From assembly GCA_959605475.1 (NCBI GenBank), contig CAUHFS010000028.1:1-33303 (forward strand): a stretch of DNA of 33,303 nucleotides. Direction: 5' to 3'. The position numbers and the translations under genes were made by a program. Origin of the DNA: an uncultured Collinsella sp. (lineage in GTDB: Bacteria > Actinomycetota > Coriobacteriia > Coriobacteriales > Coriobacteriaceae). The notes below the pieces were generated by a model. That model was not told the DNA's origin and ran no database searches. It was given only the letters and a program-made list of their open reading frames with translations. Positions 1 through 8,450 of this stretch are shown here, in pieces. Numbering within the stretch: position 1 is the stretch's first letter; every line of letters starts with the position of its first letter.

Positions 1-2
1 AT

Positions 3-494
3 CTGGACTTCCCGGATGTGATTGCCTTGCGGCAGCAGCTACTGCCCGCCGGGGATCGAGAACAAAATATCCCCTGCGACCTGAAAGACACCGCATGGTT
101 TAGCAAAATCGATGCCTCCGGCGGGGCGGTGTTCTTTGCCTCCGGGGTGTTCTATTACTTTCTGACCCAGCAGGTCCGGGAACTGGTGCGGGGGATGGCG
201 GACGCTTTCCCCGGCAGTGTGCTGGTCTTTGATGCTGCCAATCGGACGGCGGTAAAGATGATCGCAAAAACATGGCTTAAGACTGCGAAAATCAAGGATG
301 TGGGGGCATATTTTGCGGTTTCGGATGCCGCCAAGGAAATCGGCGCGTGGGACAGCCGTCTGCAGGTCACAAGTCGCGGCTATATGCTGGGTTACAACGA
401 TTTGAGAGACCCTTCTGTCAGCGGCTTTTTCCGGTTTCTCGCAAGGGTCGGTGACAACGGGATGAAAATGCAAATCGTGAAAATAAGATTTTGA
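3..494 (+). CDS. Class I SAM-dependent methyltransferase, leucine carboxyl methyltransferase (LCM) family, C-terminal part
   Basis: The reading frame is open from the first bases of the window. The residues before the first in-frame Met read LDFPDV, followed by IALRQQLLPAG. This resembles the D(L/F)P-x-VI-x-LR-x-x-LLP segment of the LCM / PPM1-type O-methyltransferase family. The true start therefore lies upstream and only about 163 C-terminal residues are seen. The segment VLVFDAANRTAVK fits the family's later Rossmann strand, and the protein ends MKMQIVKIRF. Members methylate small molecules or carboxylates with SAM; the substrate cannot be told here. Codon use is less GC-rich than in the genes to the right. 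Family assignment is moderately sure; the call as a 5'-truncated gene (by the window edge) is sure. Confidence 0.7.
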   Translation: MDFPDVIALRQQLLPAGDREQNIPCDLKDTAWFSKIDASGGAVFFASGVFYYFLTQQVRELVRGMADAFPGSVLVFDAANRTAVKMIAKTWLKTAKIKDVGAYFAVSDAAKEIGAWDSRLQVTSRGYMLGYNDLRDPSVSGFFRFLARVGDNGMKMQIVKIRF

Positions 495-580
495 GAGGCA
501 AAAACGAAGCGCATTCACTTTGACGTTGAAGAAGACGGCTTTTACGGCGCATATTGGGCGTGCAAGGACGCACATACAGC

Positions 581-614
581 AGCGGGCACGGATTCGATTG
601 AAACCGTGCCCGCT
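581..614. terminator. Perfect 11-bp hairpin between the methyltransferase and guaA
   Basis: Arms 581-591 (AGCGGGCACGG) and 604-614 are exact inverted copies with a 12-nt loop. On the + strand the stem is followed by an AT-rich, moderately T-rich stretch (615-640), so it can end the + strand transcript. It also lies 35 nt past the guaA stop on the - strand, but there is no T-run on that side. It may serve both converging units. Confidence 0.6.
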
Positions 615-648
615 ATCTAATACTATATTATTTTATAGAACGTATGTT

Positions 649-2247
649 CTATTCCCACTCGATGGTCGCGGGCGGCTTGGACGTGATGTCGTAGCACACG
701 CGGTTGGCGCCGGGAACCTCGGCAACGATGCGGCCGGAAATGCGGGCCAGCACGTCGTAGGGCAGCTTGGCCCAGTCGGCGGTCATGGCGTCGCTGGACT
801 CGACGGCGCGCAGGATGATCGGGCGCTGATAGGTGCGCTCGTCGCCCATAACGCCAACGGACTTAATATCGGGCAGGACCGCGAAATACTGCCAGCAGCT
901 GTGCTCGGAGTTGCGCTCGCCGGTCTGCTCAAACAGGCGCTGGTTGTAGGCGTCGAGCTCCTCGCGCACGATAGCGTCGGCGTTCTTGAGGATCTCGAGC
1001 TTCTCTTTGTCGACCGCACCGATGATGCGGATGGCAAGACCCGGGCCCGGGAAAGGCTGACGGAACACGATGTGACCCGGCAGACCCAGCGCCAGACCAA
1101 GCGCGCGGACCTCGTCCTTAAAGAAGTGGTCGAGCGGCTCAATGAGGTCGAAGTGCACGCCCTCGGGGAACGGGATCAGGTTGTGATGGCTCTTGATGGT
1201 GGCCGTCTTGCCGCCCGTCTTGCGAGCGCCGGACTCGATGATGTCGGGGTAGATGGTGCCCTGAGCCAGGTACTTCACGGGTTTACCATCGGTCTCAAGC
1301 TGCTGAGCAACCGCGAAGAACTCTTTCCAGAACTGCGTACCGATGATGCGGCGCTTCTCCTCGGGCTCGGTCACGCCGGCCAGAAGCTCGGCATAACGGT
1401 CCTCGGCGTGGACGTGGATAAAGTCGACGTCAAACTGCTTGGTGAAGACCTCCTCCACCTGCTCGGGCTCGCCCTTGCGCAGCAGACCGTGGTTGATGAA
1501 CACGCAGGTCATCTGCTTGCCTACGGCGCGGGCGCCCAGCGCAGCCACGACGGAGGAGTCGACGCCGCCGGACAGGGCCAGAATCACGCGGTCGTTGCCG
1601 ACCTTCTCGCGGAACTCGGCCGTCATGGTCTCGACCAGGTTGTCCATGCTCCAGTTGGGCTCCAGGCCGCAGATCTCAAACAGGAAGTTGCTCAGCAGCT
1701 GCTGACCGTACTCGGAATGCTTGACCTCGGGGTGGAACTGCGTGGTGAAGATCTTGCGCTCGACGCACTCCATGGCGGCAACCGGGCACACGTCGGTGCT
1801 GGCGGTAACGGTAAAGCCCTCGGGCACCTCGGAGACGGCATCGCGGTGGCTCATCCACACGGTCTGCTCCATGGGCGTGGAGTTAAAGAGCTTGGCGCCT
1901 GCCGTGCGCGTGATGGTGGCGCGGCCATACTCGCCCACCTCGGAGTGGCCGACCTTGCCACCGAGCGTCACGGCCGTGATCTGATGACCGTAGCAGAAGC
2001 CCAGGACGGGAAGGCCCAGGTCAAAGATGGCGGGGTCGATGGACGGAGCGTCCTCGGCATACACAGAAGCCGGGCCGCCGGAAAGGATGAGCGCAGAGGC
2101 GTTCATCTCGCGAATCTCGTCGGCCGAGATGTCGCAGGGAACGATCTCGGAATACACGTTGAGGTCGCGGACGCGACGGGCAATGAGCTGACCGTACTGC
2201 GCACCAAAGTCGAGTACGAGGACCTTTGCGGAAGCCTTTTGATCCAT
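649..2247 (-). CDS. guaA: GMP synthase (glutamine-hydrolysing), GuaA
   Basis: Converts XMP, ATP and glutamine to GMP, the last step of guanine nucleotide synthesis, in the cytosol. The 532-aa length is close to the usual 510-525 aa. The N-terminal class I glutamine amidotransferase domain (about 8-195) begins VLVLDFGAQYGQLIARRVR and has nucleophile Cys85 in GFCYGHQ with His172 and Glu174 (QFHPE). The ATP-pyrophosphatase domain follows with the PP-loop SGGVDSS at 226-232. The C-terminal dimerisation domain ends in the typical KPPATIEWE. A strong Shine-Dalgarno (AGAGGGGG) precedes the ATG at 2247. It is transcribed alone, divergently from the asparaginase gene. No purine riboswitch is evident in its leader. 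Confidence 0.97.
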   Translation of the reverse strand: MDQKASAKVLVLDFGAQYGQLIARRVRDLNVYSEIVPCDISADEIREMNASALILSGGPASVYAEDAPSIDPAIFDLGLPVLGFCYGHQITAVTLGGKVGHSEVGEYGRATITRTAGAKLFNSTPMEQTVWMSHRDAVSEVPEGFTVTASTDVCPVAAMECVERKIFTTQFHPEVKHSEYGQQLLSNFLFEICGLEPNWSMDNLVETMTAEFREKVGNDRVILALSGGVDSSVVAALGARAVGKQMTCVFINHGLLRKGEPEQVEEVFTKQFDVDFIHVHAEDRYAELLAGVTEPEEKRRIIGTQFWKEFFAVAQQLETDGKPVKYLAQGTIYPDIIESGARKTGGKTATIKSHHNLIPFPEGVHFDLIEPLDHFFKDEVRALGLALGLPGHIVFRQPFPGPGLAIRIIGAVDKEKLEILKNADAIVREELDAYNQRLFEQTGERNSEHSCWQYFAVLPDIKSVGVMGDERTYQRPIILRAVESSDAMTADWAKLPYDVLARISGRIVAEVPGANRVCYDITSKPPATIEWE

Positions 2248-2321
2248 GGTTTCCCCCTCTTGTTGGCGGGGAGCCGATGCTCACCCGCGTGAATGAACGA
2301 AATAGCTTTCATAGTGTACAC

Positions 2322-2349
2322 GTTATATGGGGTTTCTCGTCCCTCGCAA
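2322..2349 (-). promoter_or_regulatory. Probable sigma-70 type promoter of guaA
   Basis: On the - strand TTGCGA (2344-2349) and TATAAC (2322-2327) are separated by 16 nt. This gives a leader of roughly 70 nt before the guaA ATG. It is assigned by resemblance to the consensus only. Confidence 0.4.
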
Positions 2350-2435
2350 CCATCAGCGCACGGCAAACGCACGACCTGGACCCCTATTTGACGGCAATTG
2401 AAGTGTTACCGAACGTTACAGATGATGTAATACGT

Positions 2436-2464
2436 TTGAACATTGGACGCCCTGTGCCACAATA
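2436..2464 (+). promoter_or_regulatory. Probable promoter of the asparaginase gene
   Basis: TTGAAC (2436-2441) and ACAATA (2459-2464) are spaced by 17 nt on the + strand, about 50 nt before the ATG at 2515. The intergenic stretch is visibly richer in A+T than the flanking genes. Together with the guaA promoter on the other strand it forms a divergent control region. Confidence 0.4.
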
Positions 2465-2514
2465 CTGCCGAACGACTCCGCCCTCGCGGCGGCAAATACG
2501 ATAGGAATACCAGC

Positions 2515-3528
2515 ATGAAGCGCATCCTTCTCATCGCCACGGGCGGCACCATCGCATCGACCGAGGACGGCAACGGCCTCTCCCCCGCCCTGACCGGTGA
2601 GGAACTCGCCCAGAGCGTTCCCGAGATCTCGGGCCTCTGCGAGCTCGACGTCGTGCAGCCCATGAACATCGACAGCACCAATATGCGCCCGAGCGACTGG
2701 ATGCGTATCCGCGACGTCATCGTCGAAGGCTATGCCGATCACGACGGCTTCGTAGTCCTTCACGGCACCGACACCATGAGCTACACCGCGGCAGCGCTTT
2801 CCTATCTGATTCAGGACAGTCCCAAGCCCATCGTACTCACCGGCTCGCAAAAGCCCATGGGCAACCCCTTTACCGATGCCAAGCTCAACCTGTACCAGAG
2901 CCTGCTCTATGCGCTCGACGAGCATTCACACGACGTCTCGATCGTGTTTGGCGGCGTCGCCATTGCCGGCACGCGCGCCCGCAAGCAGCGCACCATGAGC
3001 TTTAACGCGTTCATTAGTGTCAACTATCCGCCCATTGCCTACATCCGCAACGACCGCATTGTGCGCAACGGGCTTCACGGCACTCACCAGAATGAGAATC
3101 CGGTTCGTTTCTACGACAGTATCGACCCGCGCGTGTTTGTCCTTAAGCTGACACCCGGCGTGAACCCGGGTATCCTGGACGCCCTTGCCGATAGCTACGA
3201 CGCCATGATTCTGGAGACCTTTGGCATTGGCGGTATCCCCGAGTTTGGTGAGTCGGGCGAGTCATTCCAGGAGGCGATTTTCCGCTGGGTCGATTCGGGC
3301 CGTACTGTCGTTATGACCACGCAGGTCCCCGAAGAGGGCCTCGATTTGGGCGTTTATGAGGTCGGCCGTGCTTACGCGGATCATCCGGGCATTCTGCGCG
3401 GCGACGACATGACCACCGAGACGCTCGTGGCCAAGACCATGTGGGCGCTCGGCCAGTCACGCGATGCCGCCGAGATCCAGCGCCTGTTCTACAGCCAAGT
3501 CAACCACGACCGCATCCCGATGGCGTAA
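2515..3528 (+). CDS. ansA: L-asparaginase, type I (AnsA-like)
   Basis: Hydrolyses L-asparagine to aspartate and ammonia. The 337-aa protein starts MKRILLIATGGTIAS and carries the first active-site signature TGGTIA with the nucleophilic Thr12. The second signature HGTDTM contains Thr85-Asp86, and TGSQKP-x-G-x-x-x-TDAK-x-N is also present. There is no signal peptide, so the enzyme should be cytosolic. The start at 2515 is chosen because AGGAA lies 7 nt upstream and because the family begins at this Met; a longer reading frame from 2443 would add an unconserved leader. The gene stands alone, divergent from guaA and convergent with a small regulator gene. A glutaminase side activity is possible, as in the family generally. 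Confidence 0.93.
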   Translation: MKRILLIATGGTIASTEDGNGLSPALTGEELAQSVPEISGLCELDVVQPMNIDSTNMRPSDWMRIRDVIVEGYADHDGFVVLHGTDTMSYTAAALSYLIQDSPKPIVLTGSQKPMGNPFTDAKLNLYQSLLYALDEHSHDVSIVFGGVAIAGTRARKQRTMSFNAFISVNYPPIAYIRNDRIVRNGLHGTHQNENPVRFYDSIDPRVFVLKLTPGVNPGILDALADSYDAMILETFGIGGIPEFGESGESFQEAIFRWVDSGRTVVMTTQVPEEGLDLGVYEVGRAYADHPGILRGDDMTTETLVAKTMWALGQSRDAAEIQRLFYSQVNHDRIPMA

Positions 3529-3550
3529 TTCAGTTGTCGACGGGTATCCC

Positions 3551-3769
3551 CTATTCGATGCCCTCGAGAAGCTCTGATACCGTCATGCCGAGTGCGGGCG
3601 CGATCTTAAATAGAACCTTGAGCGTGAAATTTGCCGTCCCATCTTCGATTCGGTCGAGGTAGGGTCGGCTGATTCCTGTCGCCACACAAAAATCGACCTT
3701 GGAGATACCAAGGTCCCTGCGCGTCTGCTCGACTCGCTTGCCAAGAATCTGTTTCGCACGTTCGTCCAT
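3551..3769 (-). CDS. Small XRE-family helix-turn-helix regulator
   Basis: A 72-aa, single-domain Cro/CI-type DNA-binding protein. Residues about 10-68 fit the XRE fold: RVEQTRRDLGISKVDFCVATGISRPYLDRIEDG, then TLKVLFKIAPALGMTVSELLEG. There is no extra sensor or effector domain. A perfect 24-bp palindrome lies just upstream between this gene and the divergent 129-aa gene, so it probably represses itself and its neighbour. The ribosome binding site before the ATG at 3769 is weak, consistent with low expression. The arrangement resembles small phage- or plasmid-type repressors and antitoxins. The partner protein is not a recognised toxin, so a toxin-antitoxin role is only a possibility. Confidence 0.85.
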   Translation of the reverse strand: MDERAKQILGKRVEQTRRDLGISKVDFCVATGISRPYLDRIEDGTANFTLKVLFKIAPALGMTVSELLEGIE

Positions 3770-3798
3770 GCAGCCGAGTTTGAAATGGAGCCGAACAT

Positions 3799-3822
3799 AA
3801 ACGTAAACTATAGTTTACGTTT
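3799..3822. promoter_or_regulatory. Perfect 24-bp palindromic operator between the XRE regulator and the divergent gene
   Basis: The half-site AAACGTAAACTA is followed directly by its exact reverse complement, centred between 3810 and 3811. The centre (ACTATAGT) reads as a -10-like TATAGT on either strand, so binding here would block transcription in one or both directions. The site lies 30 nt upstream of the XRE start and 24 nt upstream of the 129-aa gene start. Its position and symmetry fit binding by a dimer of the adjacent XRE protein; this is inference. Confidence 0.75.
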
Positions 3823-3845
3823 TGCCGAATACACAGGAGTTTTCT

Positions 3846-4235
3846 ATGTCGGGTTCTTCGGTCCGCACGTACCGAGCCACGCTTCGCACAAACAGCGCAC
3901 CGCCCAAGCTCGTCGTCGTTGAAGCAGAATATCTTTCGCCCGATGAGCGCACAGCATTTGCATTGCTATCAAGTCGCGTCGCCGCCGTTCTGGTCCCTTG
4001 TCCGGCGCAAGGTGCGCTTGCCATCCAATGCCAAGCGCACAGCCGCTCGCTCAATCAGGCTGCCGTAATCGTAACCAGCCAGCGTGGCCTGCCCCTTCTC
4101 CTGGAAGCCGGCGTCGCGCTCGCCCTTCGCGGTGCCGGATACGAAAACGAGGCCGCCGCCGACATGGTCTTTCAACCACGATCGAGCGGCGGCCTCGCAG
4201 CAGCCATCGAATATGCTTGCAGGCTCGTTGCCTAA
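3846..4235 (+). CDS. Uncharacterised 129-aa protein divergent from the XRE regulator
   Basis: Not recognised. The start at 3846 is preceded by AGGAG with a 6-nt spacer; a longer frame from 3822 would run through the operator and lacks a binding site. The protein alternates hydrophobic strands and helices: KLVVVEAEYLS (about 20-30), AAVLVPCPAQGALAIQ (about 45-60), AAVIVTSQRGLPLLLEAGVALAL (about 70-92), SGGLAAAIEYACRLVA at the end. This suggests a compact alpha/beta, Rossmann-like fold. It has a modest Cys content, no signal peptide and no clear membrane segment. There is a faint similarity to the nucleotide-binding part of DprA/SMF proteins, but the motif order does not match, so no function is given. 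The shared operator suggests control by the XRE protein. Confidence 0.7.
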   Translation: MSGSSVRTYRATLRTNSAPPKLVVVEAEYLSPDERTAFALLSSRVAAVLVPCPAQGALAIQCQAHSRSLNQAAVIVTSQRGLPLLLEAGVALALRGAGYENEAAADMVFQPRSSGGLAAAIEYACRLVA

Positions 4236-4244
4236 AGGCGCAAG

Positions 4245-4628
4245 CTAAAAGCCCAGGCCAAAGCCCATACCGGTAATCGCCGAATACATAAAGTAGACGT
4301 TGATTACGTTGAGAAATACACCCGTGATGCAACCGTTGCGCAGGTAGCGCTCGCACACGATGCGTGCCATGGCGGCGGAGTCATCGTTGTTTTTTGCCTG
4401 GCGCCCCGCCGTAAAGTACGTCGCCACGCTCAGCAGCAGATTGAGCACCGGCAACGCCAGCAGCTCGTAGCTCTTGCCCCAGCGCGTCGCCTCGCCGGCA
4501 GCATTAAACTTTGTTGCCACCTCGGGACCAATGTTGGGGATAACACACGCTGCGACCACCAGCGGAATCACCGCAAGTACGAGCAGCGCAATACCCATGT
4601 AGCCAGCTTTTTTGCCATATTTAAACAT
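4245..4628 (-). CDS. DUF1648-containing membrane protein (SdpI-like N-terminal domain)
   Basis: A 127-aa protein with three predicted membrane segments: about 10-31 (GIALLVLAVIPLVVAACVI), about 54-75 (ELLALPVLNLLLSVATYF) and about 100-122 (GVFLNVINVYFMYSAITGM). After the first helix the sequence IP-x9-KFNAAGEATRWGKS matches the DUF1648 pattern (IP-x-HFN-x-x-G-x-x-x-x-x-GK), found in SdpI-type immunity proteins and in many small membrane proteins of Firmicutes and Actinobacteria. The gene begins 11 nt after ychF and its AAGGA binding site overlaps the ychF stop codon, so it is probably co-translated with ychF. Its role is unknown; immunity or signalling can only be guessed from the domain. Confidence 0.75.
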   Translation of the reverse strand: MFKYGKKAGYMGIALLVLAVIPLVVAACVIPNIGPEVATKFNAAGEATRWGKSYELLALPVLNLLLSVATYFTAGRQAKNNDDSAAMARIVCERYLRNGCITGVFLNVINVYFMYSAITGMGFGLGF

Positions 4629-4639
4629 ATGCGTCGTCC

Positions 4640-5716
<1,077 letters not shown>

Positions 5717-5753
5717 GACAGCTCCTTTTGATACAGGTACTTCAAACTGCATA

Positions 5754-5759
5754 AGTATA
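5754..5759 (-). promoter_or_regulatory. Possible -10 element for ychF
   Basis: TATACT on the - strand lies about 40 nt upstream of the ychF GTG start, just after a GC-rich 7-bp inverted repeat (GCCGCCG / CGGCGGC). A poor -35 candidate (TTCGCC) lies 18 nt further upstream. This allows ychF to be transcribed independently of the polyferredoxin gene. Confidence 0.3.
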
Positions 5760-5830
5760 GCGCCGCCGCAGCATCTGGGCGAACCCGGACGCCACGGCGG
5801 CACGAATGAAGCAGAGATAGAGGTCGCTGA

Positions 5831-7084
5831 CTAGTCCGCGAGCTTTTCCACCTGGTCGAGCATCTTGTCAAGCTTGGCCTTTGCCTCGGCCTTGACCTTC
5901 TCAGCTTCTTCGTGAGCCTTCGCCTTCTGGGCGGCCTTTTCCTCGGCTTCGGGATCGACGACGACCAGATTGGACGCGTCATGCTTAACTAACTTGAGCG
6001 CATGCTCGGGGCACACCTTGACGCAGGCTCCGCAACCCAGGCAATACGTGGATTCCAGTGCAAAGCGGCCGCTTCCCACCAGATCGCAGGCAAACGTGGG
6101 GCATACGTTGACGCACTCGCCACACGACGTGCACTTGTCAAAATCGCACTCCGGCGTGCTCACCTGCATGTTCTGGGCAAGCTCGGGGTGGTTTTGCAGC
6201 GTCGAGAGCACCAGCTGCCGCCCGTGCGTGAGCGAACGGCGACGCTTGGTCGTCGTGGTGCCGCACATGGTGTTGAGCGTACGCTCCAACTGGGTAATCT
6301 GATGGCGATGGGCTTTGAGCTTCTGCGTCACCGAGGCCAGTGCCGCCGTTGACGGATTGAGCTTTGTCACGGTAAGGCCCGTGGTGCGGGCGATCTTTTC
6401 CATGTACTCCTTGCGCTCGTACTCGCGGCGCTTATGACATTTGAGGCTCTTGGGATCGACCTCCAGGCCCATGCCCGTACCGGCCCACTCCTCGGCGGTG
6501 GCGATGGCCTCGCCCAGAATATCCTCGCCACCGGTGTTGCGGCACTTATCGCACACGCCCAACGGCAGGTACACGCTCACGTTGGGATAGTCCGCCAGCA
6601 CCGAGAACCAGGTCTCGGCCGTAATATCGCCCACGCAGGCGACGACGACCTCGTTTTCGCGCGGCATGCGCTTAAGGGCGCGCGTGCAGGTGACGTAGGC
6701 GGTCTCGTGGCTCGTAGCAGCAGAGACGATGTCGTCATACAGGTTTTTGGGCGCCAAGCGCGGCGAGATGATCGCCTCGGTCGGACAGGCAGCGGCGCAC
6801 AGGCCGCACTTGCGACAGGAGTCGAGGATCTCGATGGCGTCTTCCTCGACCTCGATAGCGTTGACCGGGCACACGTCCATGCACGCGGTGCAGCCGCTCT
6901 TTTCGTTTTTGCAGGTCAGACACGGAATGGTGTTGCCACGCGGACGCTCCTTGTAGTCGGCAGGATTCCACTGCGGCGCCGACGGATCGAGCGCATCGGT
7001 CACGCCGCCAAGCGGGTTTTTAAGAAAGTCGAAACCCTTGCTGATCTCGATAATGTCATCAAATAGATCGTGTTCCTGCGCCAT
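5831..7084 (-). CDS. Polyferredoxin-like protein with four [4Fe-4S] motifs
   Basis: A 417-aa soluble iron-sulfur protein. Cluster motifs come in two pairs. The N-terminal pair uses Cys55/58/65/68/72 (a variant with a CxxCxxxxxxC lead-in) and Cys90/93/96/100. The C-terminal pair uses Cys318/321/324/328 and Cys348/351/354/358, each ending in CP. The middle (about 110-300) has further cysteines (VTCTRALK, VACVGD, GVCDKCRNTGG) in a pattern resembling the HdrA/MvhD-associated or methylviologen-reducing family, so it may dock a redox partner. The last 40 residues are an Ala/Lys/Glu-rich probable coiled coil. The start at 7084 is chosen for its GGGAGGGG binding site. The electron partner is unknown; it presumably relays low-potential electrons in anaerobic metabolism. 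No oxidoreductase subunit lies beside it. Confidence 0.8.
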   Translation of the reverse strand: MAQEHDLFDDIIEISKGFDFLKNPLGGVTDALDPSAPQWNPADYKERPRGNTIPCLTCKNEKSGCTACMDVCPVNAIEVEEDAIEILDSCRKCGLCAAACPTEAIISPRLAPKNLYDDIVSAATSHETAYVTCTRALKRMPRENEVVVACVGDITAETWFSVLADYPNVSVYLPLGVCDKCRNTGGEDILGEAIATAEEWAGTGMGLEVDPKSLKCHKRREYERKEYMEKIARTTGLTVTKLNPSTAALASVTQKLKAHRHQITQLERTLNTMCGTTTTKRRRSLTHGRQLVLSTLQNHPELAQNMQVSTPECDFDKCTSCGECVNVCPTFACDLVGSGRFALESTYCLGCGACVKVCPEHALKLVKHDASNLVVVDPEAEEKAAQKAKAHEEAEKVKAEAKAKLDKMLDQVEKLAD

Positions 7085-7235
7085 GCGCGGCCCCTCCCTG
7101 AGCAGTGCAAACAAGCAAGAGATAATGATACGCTATCGGCCCGTGCCTCGGGCAAATTACACGCGGAGCACCTTTGCGGCAAATAGCCTATGGCCTATCG
7201 CCGCCCCGATTGCACAAGGTCGATCAAGCGCCAAA

Positions 7236-8303
7236 CTATGCCTCGCGCATGAGCTCGACGAGCTTTTGCTTGGTCACCTTGGCCTGCTCGTTGGCCATAT
7301 TGCGTTCGTTTCTAAAGGCCGCATCCGCAACGCTCATCAGGTCGGCATCGGAAATCTCGCCAAGGCCCAGCTCCTCGAGCGTCGTCGGCAGACCAACGCG
7401 CTGACAAAACTCGAGCACCTGTTCAAGCTCGGGCGCACGCTCCAGACGAAGCTGGACCACCAGACCAAACGCCACGGCCTCGCCGTGCATAGCCTTGCAC
7501 TCGGGCAAAATCGTCAGGCCGTTGGCGATGGCATGCGCCAACGCCAAGCCACCGCTCTCAAAGCCAACGCCCGAAAGCAGGATGTTGCACTCGATCAGGC
7601 GCTCAACCGCTGGTGACATGCGACCCTTCTTGATGTCGCGCTTGGCAGCGACGCCGCATTCCATAAGCGTGTCGTAGCAGGCACGTGCCGCGACCAGTGC
7701 CAAGTGCCCCGGCGCGCCACCGTGCTCGTTCGCACCTCTCGCCGCGGCGCACGAACGCGCCTCGAAGTACGTTGCCAGCGCATCGCCCATACCGGCGACC
7801 GTCATACGCAGTGGGGCCGCCGCGACCACGTTGGTATCGACCACGACCAGGTCCGGATTCTTCTCGAGCATCAGATAGCGATCGAACGACCCATCCTCGT
7901 GATACAGCACCGAAATCGCGCTGCACGGACCGTCCATCGAAGCCGCCGTGGGGCATACACACAACGGCAGCTCAGCATAAAACGCAACGGCCTTTGCGAT
8001 ATCGAGCATCTTGCCGCCGCCAATGCCCACCACCATGTCGCAATACTCGGCCTGGGCTTCCTTGGCCATTTCGACAACGGCATCTTCCGTACACGGACCG
8101 TTGTAAATCTTAAAGAACGGCTCGCTTAGATCTTCATCCAGAAATCCATCGACGATCTGCCTGCACAGCCGATCCTCGGTGCCCTGGTCAAACAAGACAT
8201 AGGCAGCGCAGCCCAACCATGACAAATACCTGCCCTGACGCGAAAGTTCGCCCGGCCCCTGAACATACCGGCCGGGACCGCCGTAAACCATAGGAAGCGC
8301 CAT
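7236..8303 (-). CDS. Glycerol dehydrogenase family protein (GldA-like), paralogue 1
   Basis: A group III iron/zinc-type alcohol dehydrogenase of 355 aa, probably NAD-dependent oxidation of glycerol or the reverse reduction of dihydroxyacetone-like carbonyls. The dinucleotide motif GIGGGKMLDIAKAVA is at 94-107. The metal ligands expected for GldA are present: Asp174 (GMGDALATYFEA), His257 (ALAHAIANGL) and His273 (KAMHGE). ASMDGPCSA is the usual segment after the NAD domain. It clearly resembles the next gene (8451-9551) along its whole length but is more divergent from classical GldA, so its substrate may differ. The gene is separated from that paralogue by the paralogue's terminator and a REP-like hairpin, so it needs its own promoter. 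Confidence 0.85.
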   Translation of the reverse strand: MALPMVYGGPGRYVQGPGELSRQGRYLSWLGCAAYVLFDQGTEDRLCRQIVDGFLDEDLSEPFFKIYNGPCTEDAVVEMAKEAQAEYCDMVVGIGGGKMLDIAKAVAFYAELPLCVCPTAASMDGPCSAISVLYHEDGSFDRYLMLEKNPDLVVVDTNVVAAAPLRMTVAGMGDALATYFEARSCAAARGANEHGGAPGHLALVAARACYDTLMECGVAAKRDIKKGRMSPAVERLIECNILLSGVGFESGGLALAHAIANGLTILPECKAMHGEAVAFGLVVQLRLERAPELEQVLEFCQRVGLPTTLEELGLGEISDADLMSVADAAFRNERNMANEQAKVTKQKLVELMREA

Positions 8304-8334
8304 ACGAGAATCCGCCCTTCATCAAACAACGATT

Positions 8335-8397
8335 GGTGCAAAGTAACCTGACCCCTTTGCACCAACTTGGTGCGATGGGGTCAGGTTAGTTTGCACC
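8335..8397. repeat. Compound REP-like palindrome between the two gldA paralogues
   Basis: Outer arms 8335-8355 and 8377-8397 are inverted copies with one mismatch; both include CCTGACCCC or its complement. Inside lies a second inverted repeat, GCACCAA (8359-8365) and TTGGTGC (8367-8373). The word GGTGCAAA recurs inverted within the left arm. The unit GGGGTCAGGT..TTTG resembles the hairpin at 15709-15746 (GGGGACAGGT..TTTG), suggesting one dispersed repeat family. From memory, this style of sequence occurs as REP elements mobilised by RAYT transposases in diverse bacteria; none is encoded in this window. Confidence 0.75.
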
Positions 8398-8402
8398 ATA
8401 GC

Positions 8403-8438
8403 AAAAAGGGGCAAAGCCGTCTGCTGGCTTTGCCCCTT
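8403..8438 (-). terminator. Rho-independent terminator of gldA (paralogue 2)
   Basis: A 13-bp perfect stem (8406-8418 with 8426-8438; arm AAGGGGCAAAGCC) and a 7-nt loop. On the - strand it is followed by a run of five T. It lies 12 nt after the stop of the gene at 8451. Confidence 0.9.
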
Positions 8439-8450
8439 CCTTAGCTTGAT

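Noticed and set aside
520..2292. Long + strand open frame (590 aa) opposite guaA
   Set aside because: It is the antisense shadow of guaA: the - strand frame has all GMP synthase motifs, and the + strand frame is low-complexity Leu/Asp/Gly/His-rich with no family features. The same reasoning removes the long frames opposite ychF, gldA, Fe-ADH, glnN, metH and the UPF0210 gene.
2443..2514. Longer N-terminus for the asparaginase
   Set aside because: It would include the promoter -10 region and has no ribosome binding site; the family begins at the Met at 2515.
4051..4356. Arginine-rich frames overlapping the 129-aa gene and the DUF1648 gene
   Set aside because: They are high-GC frame shadows with Arg-rich composition and no start signals.
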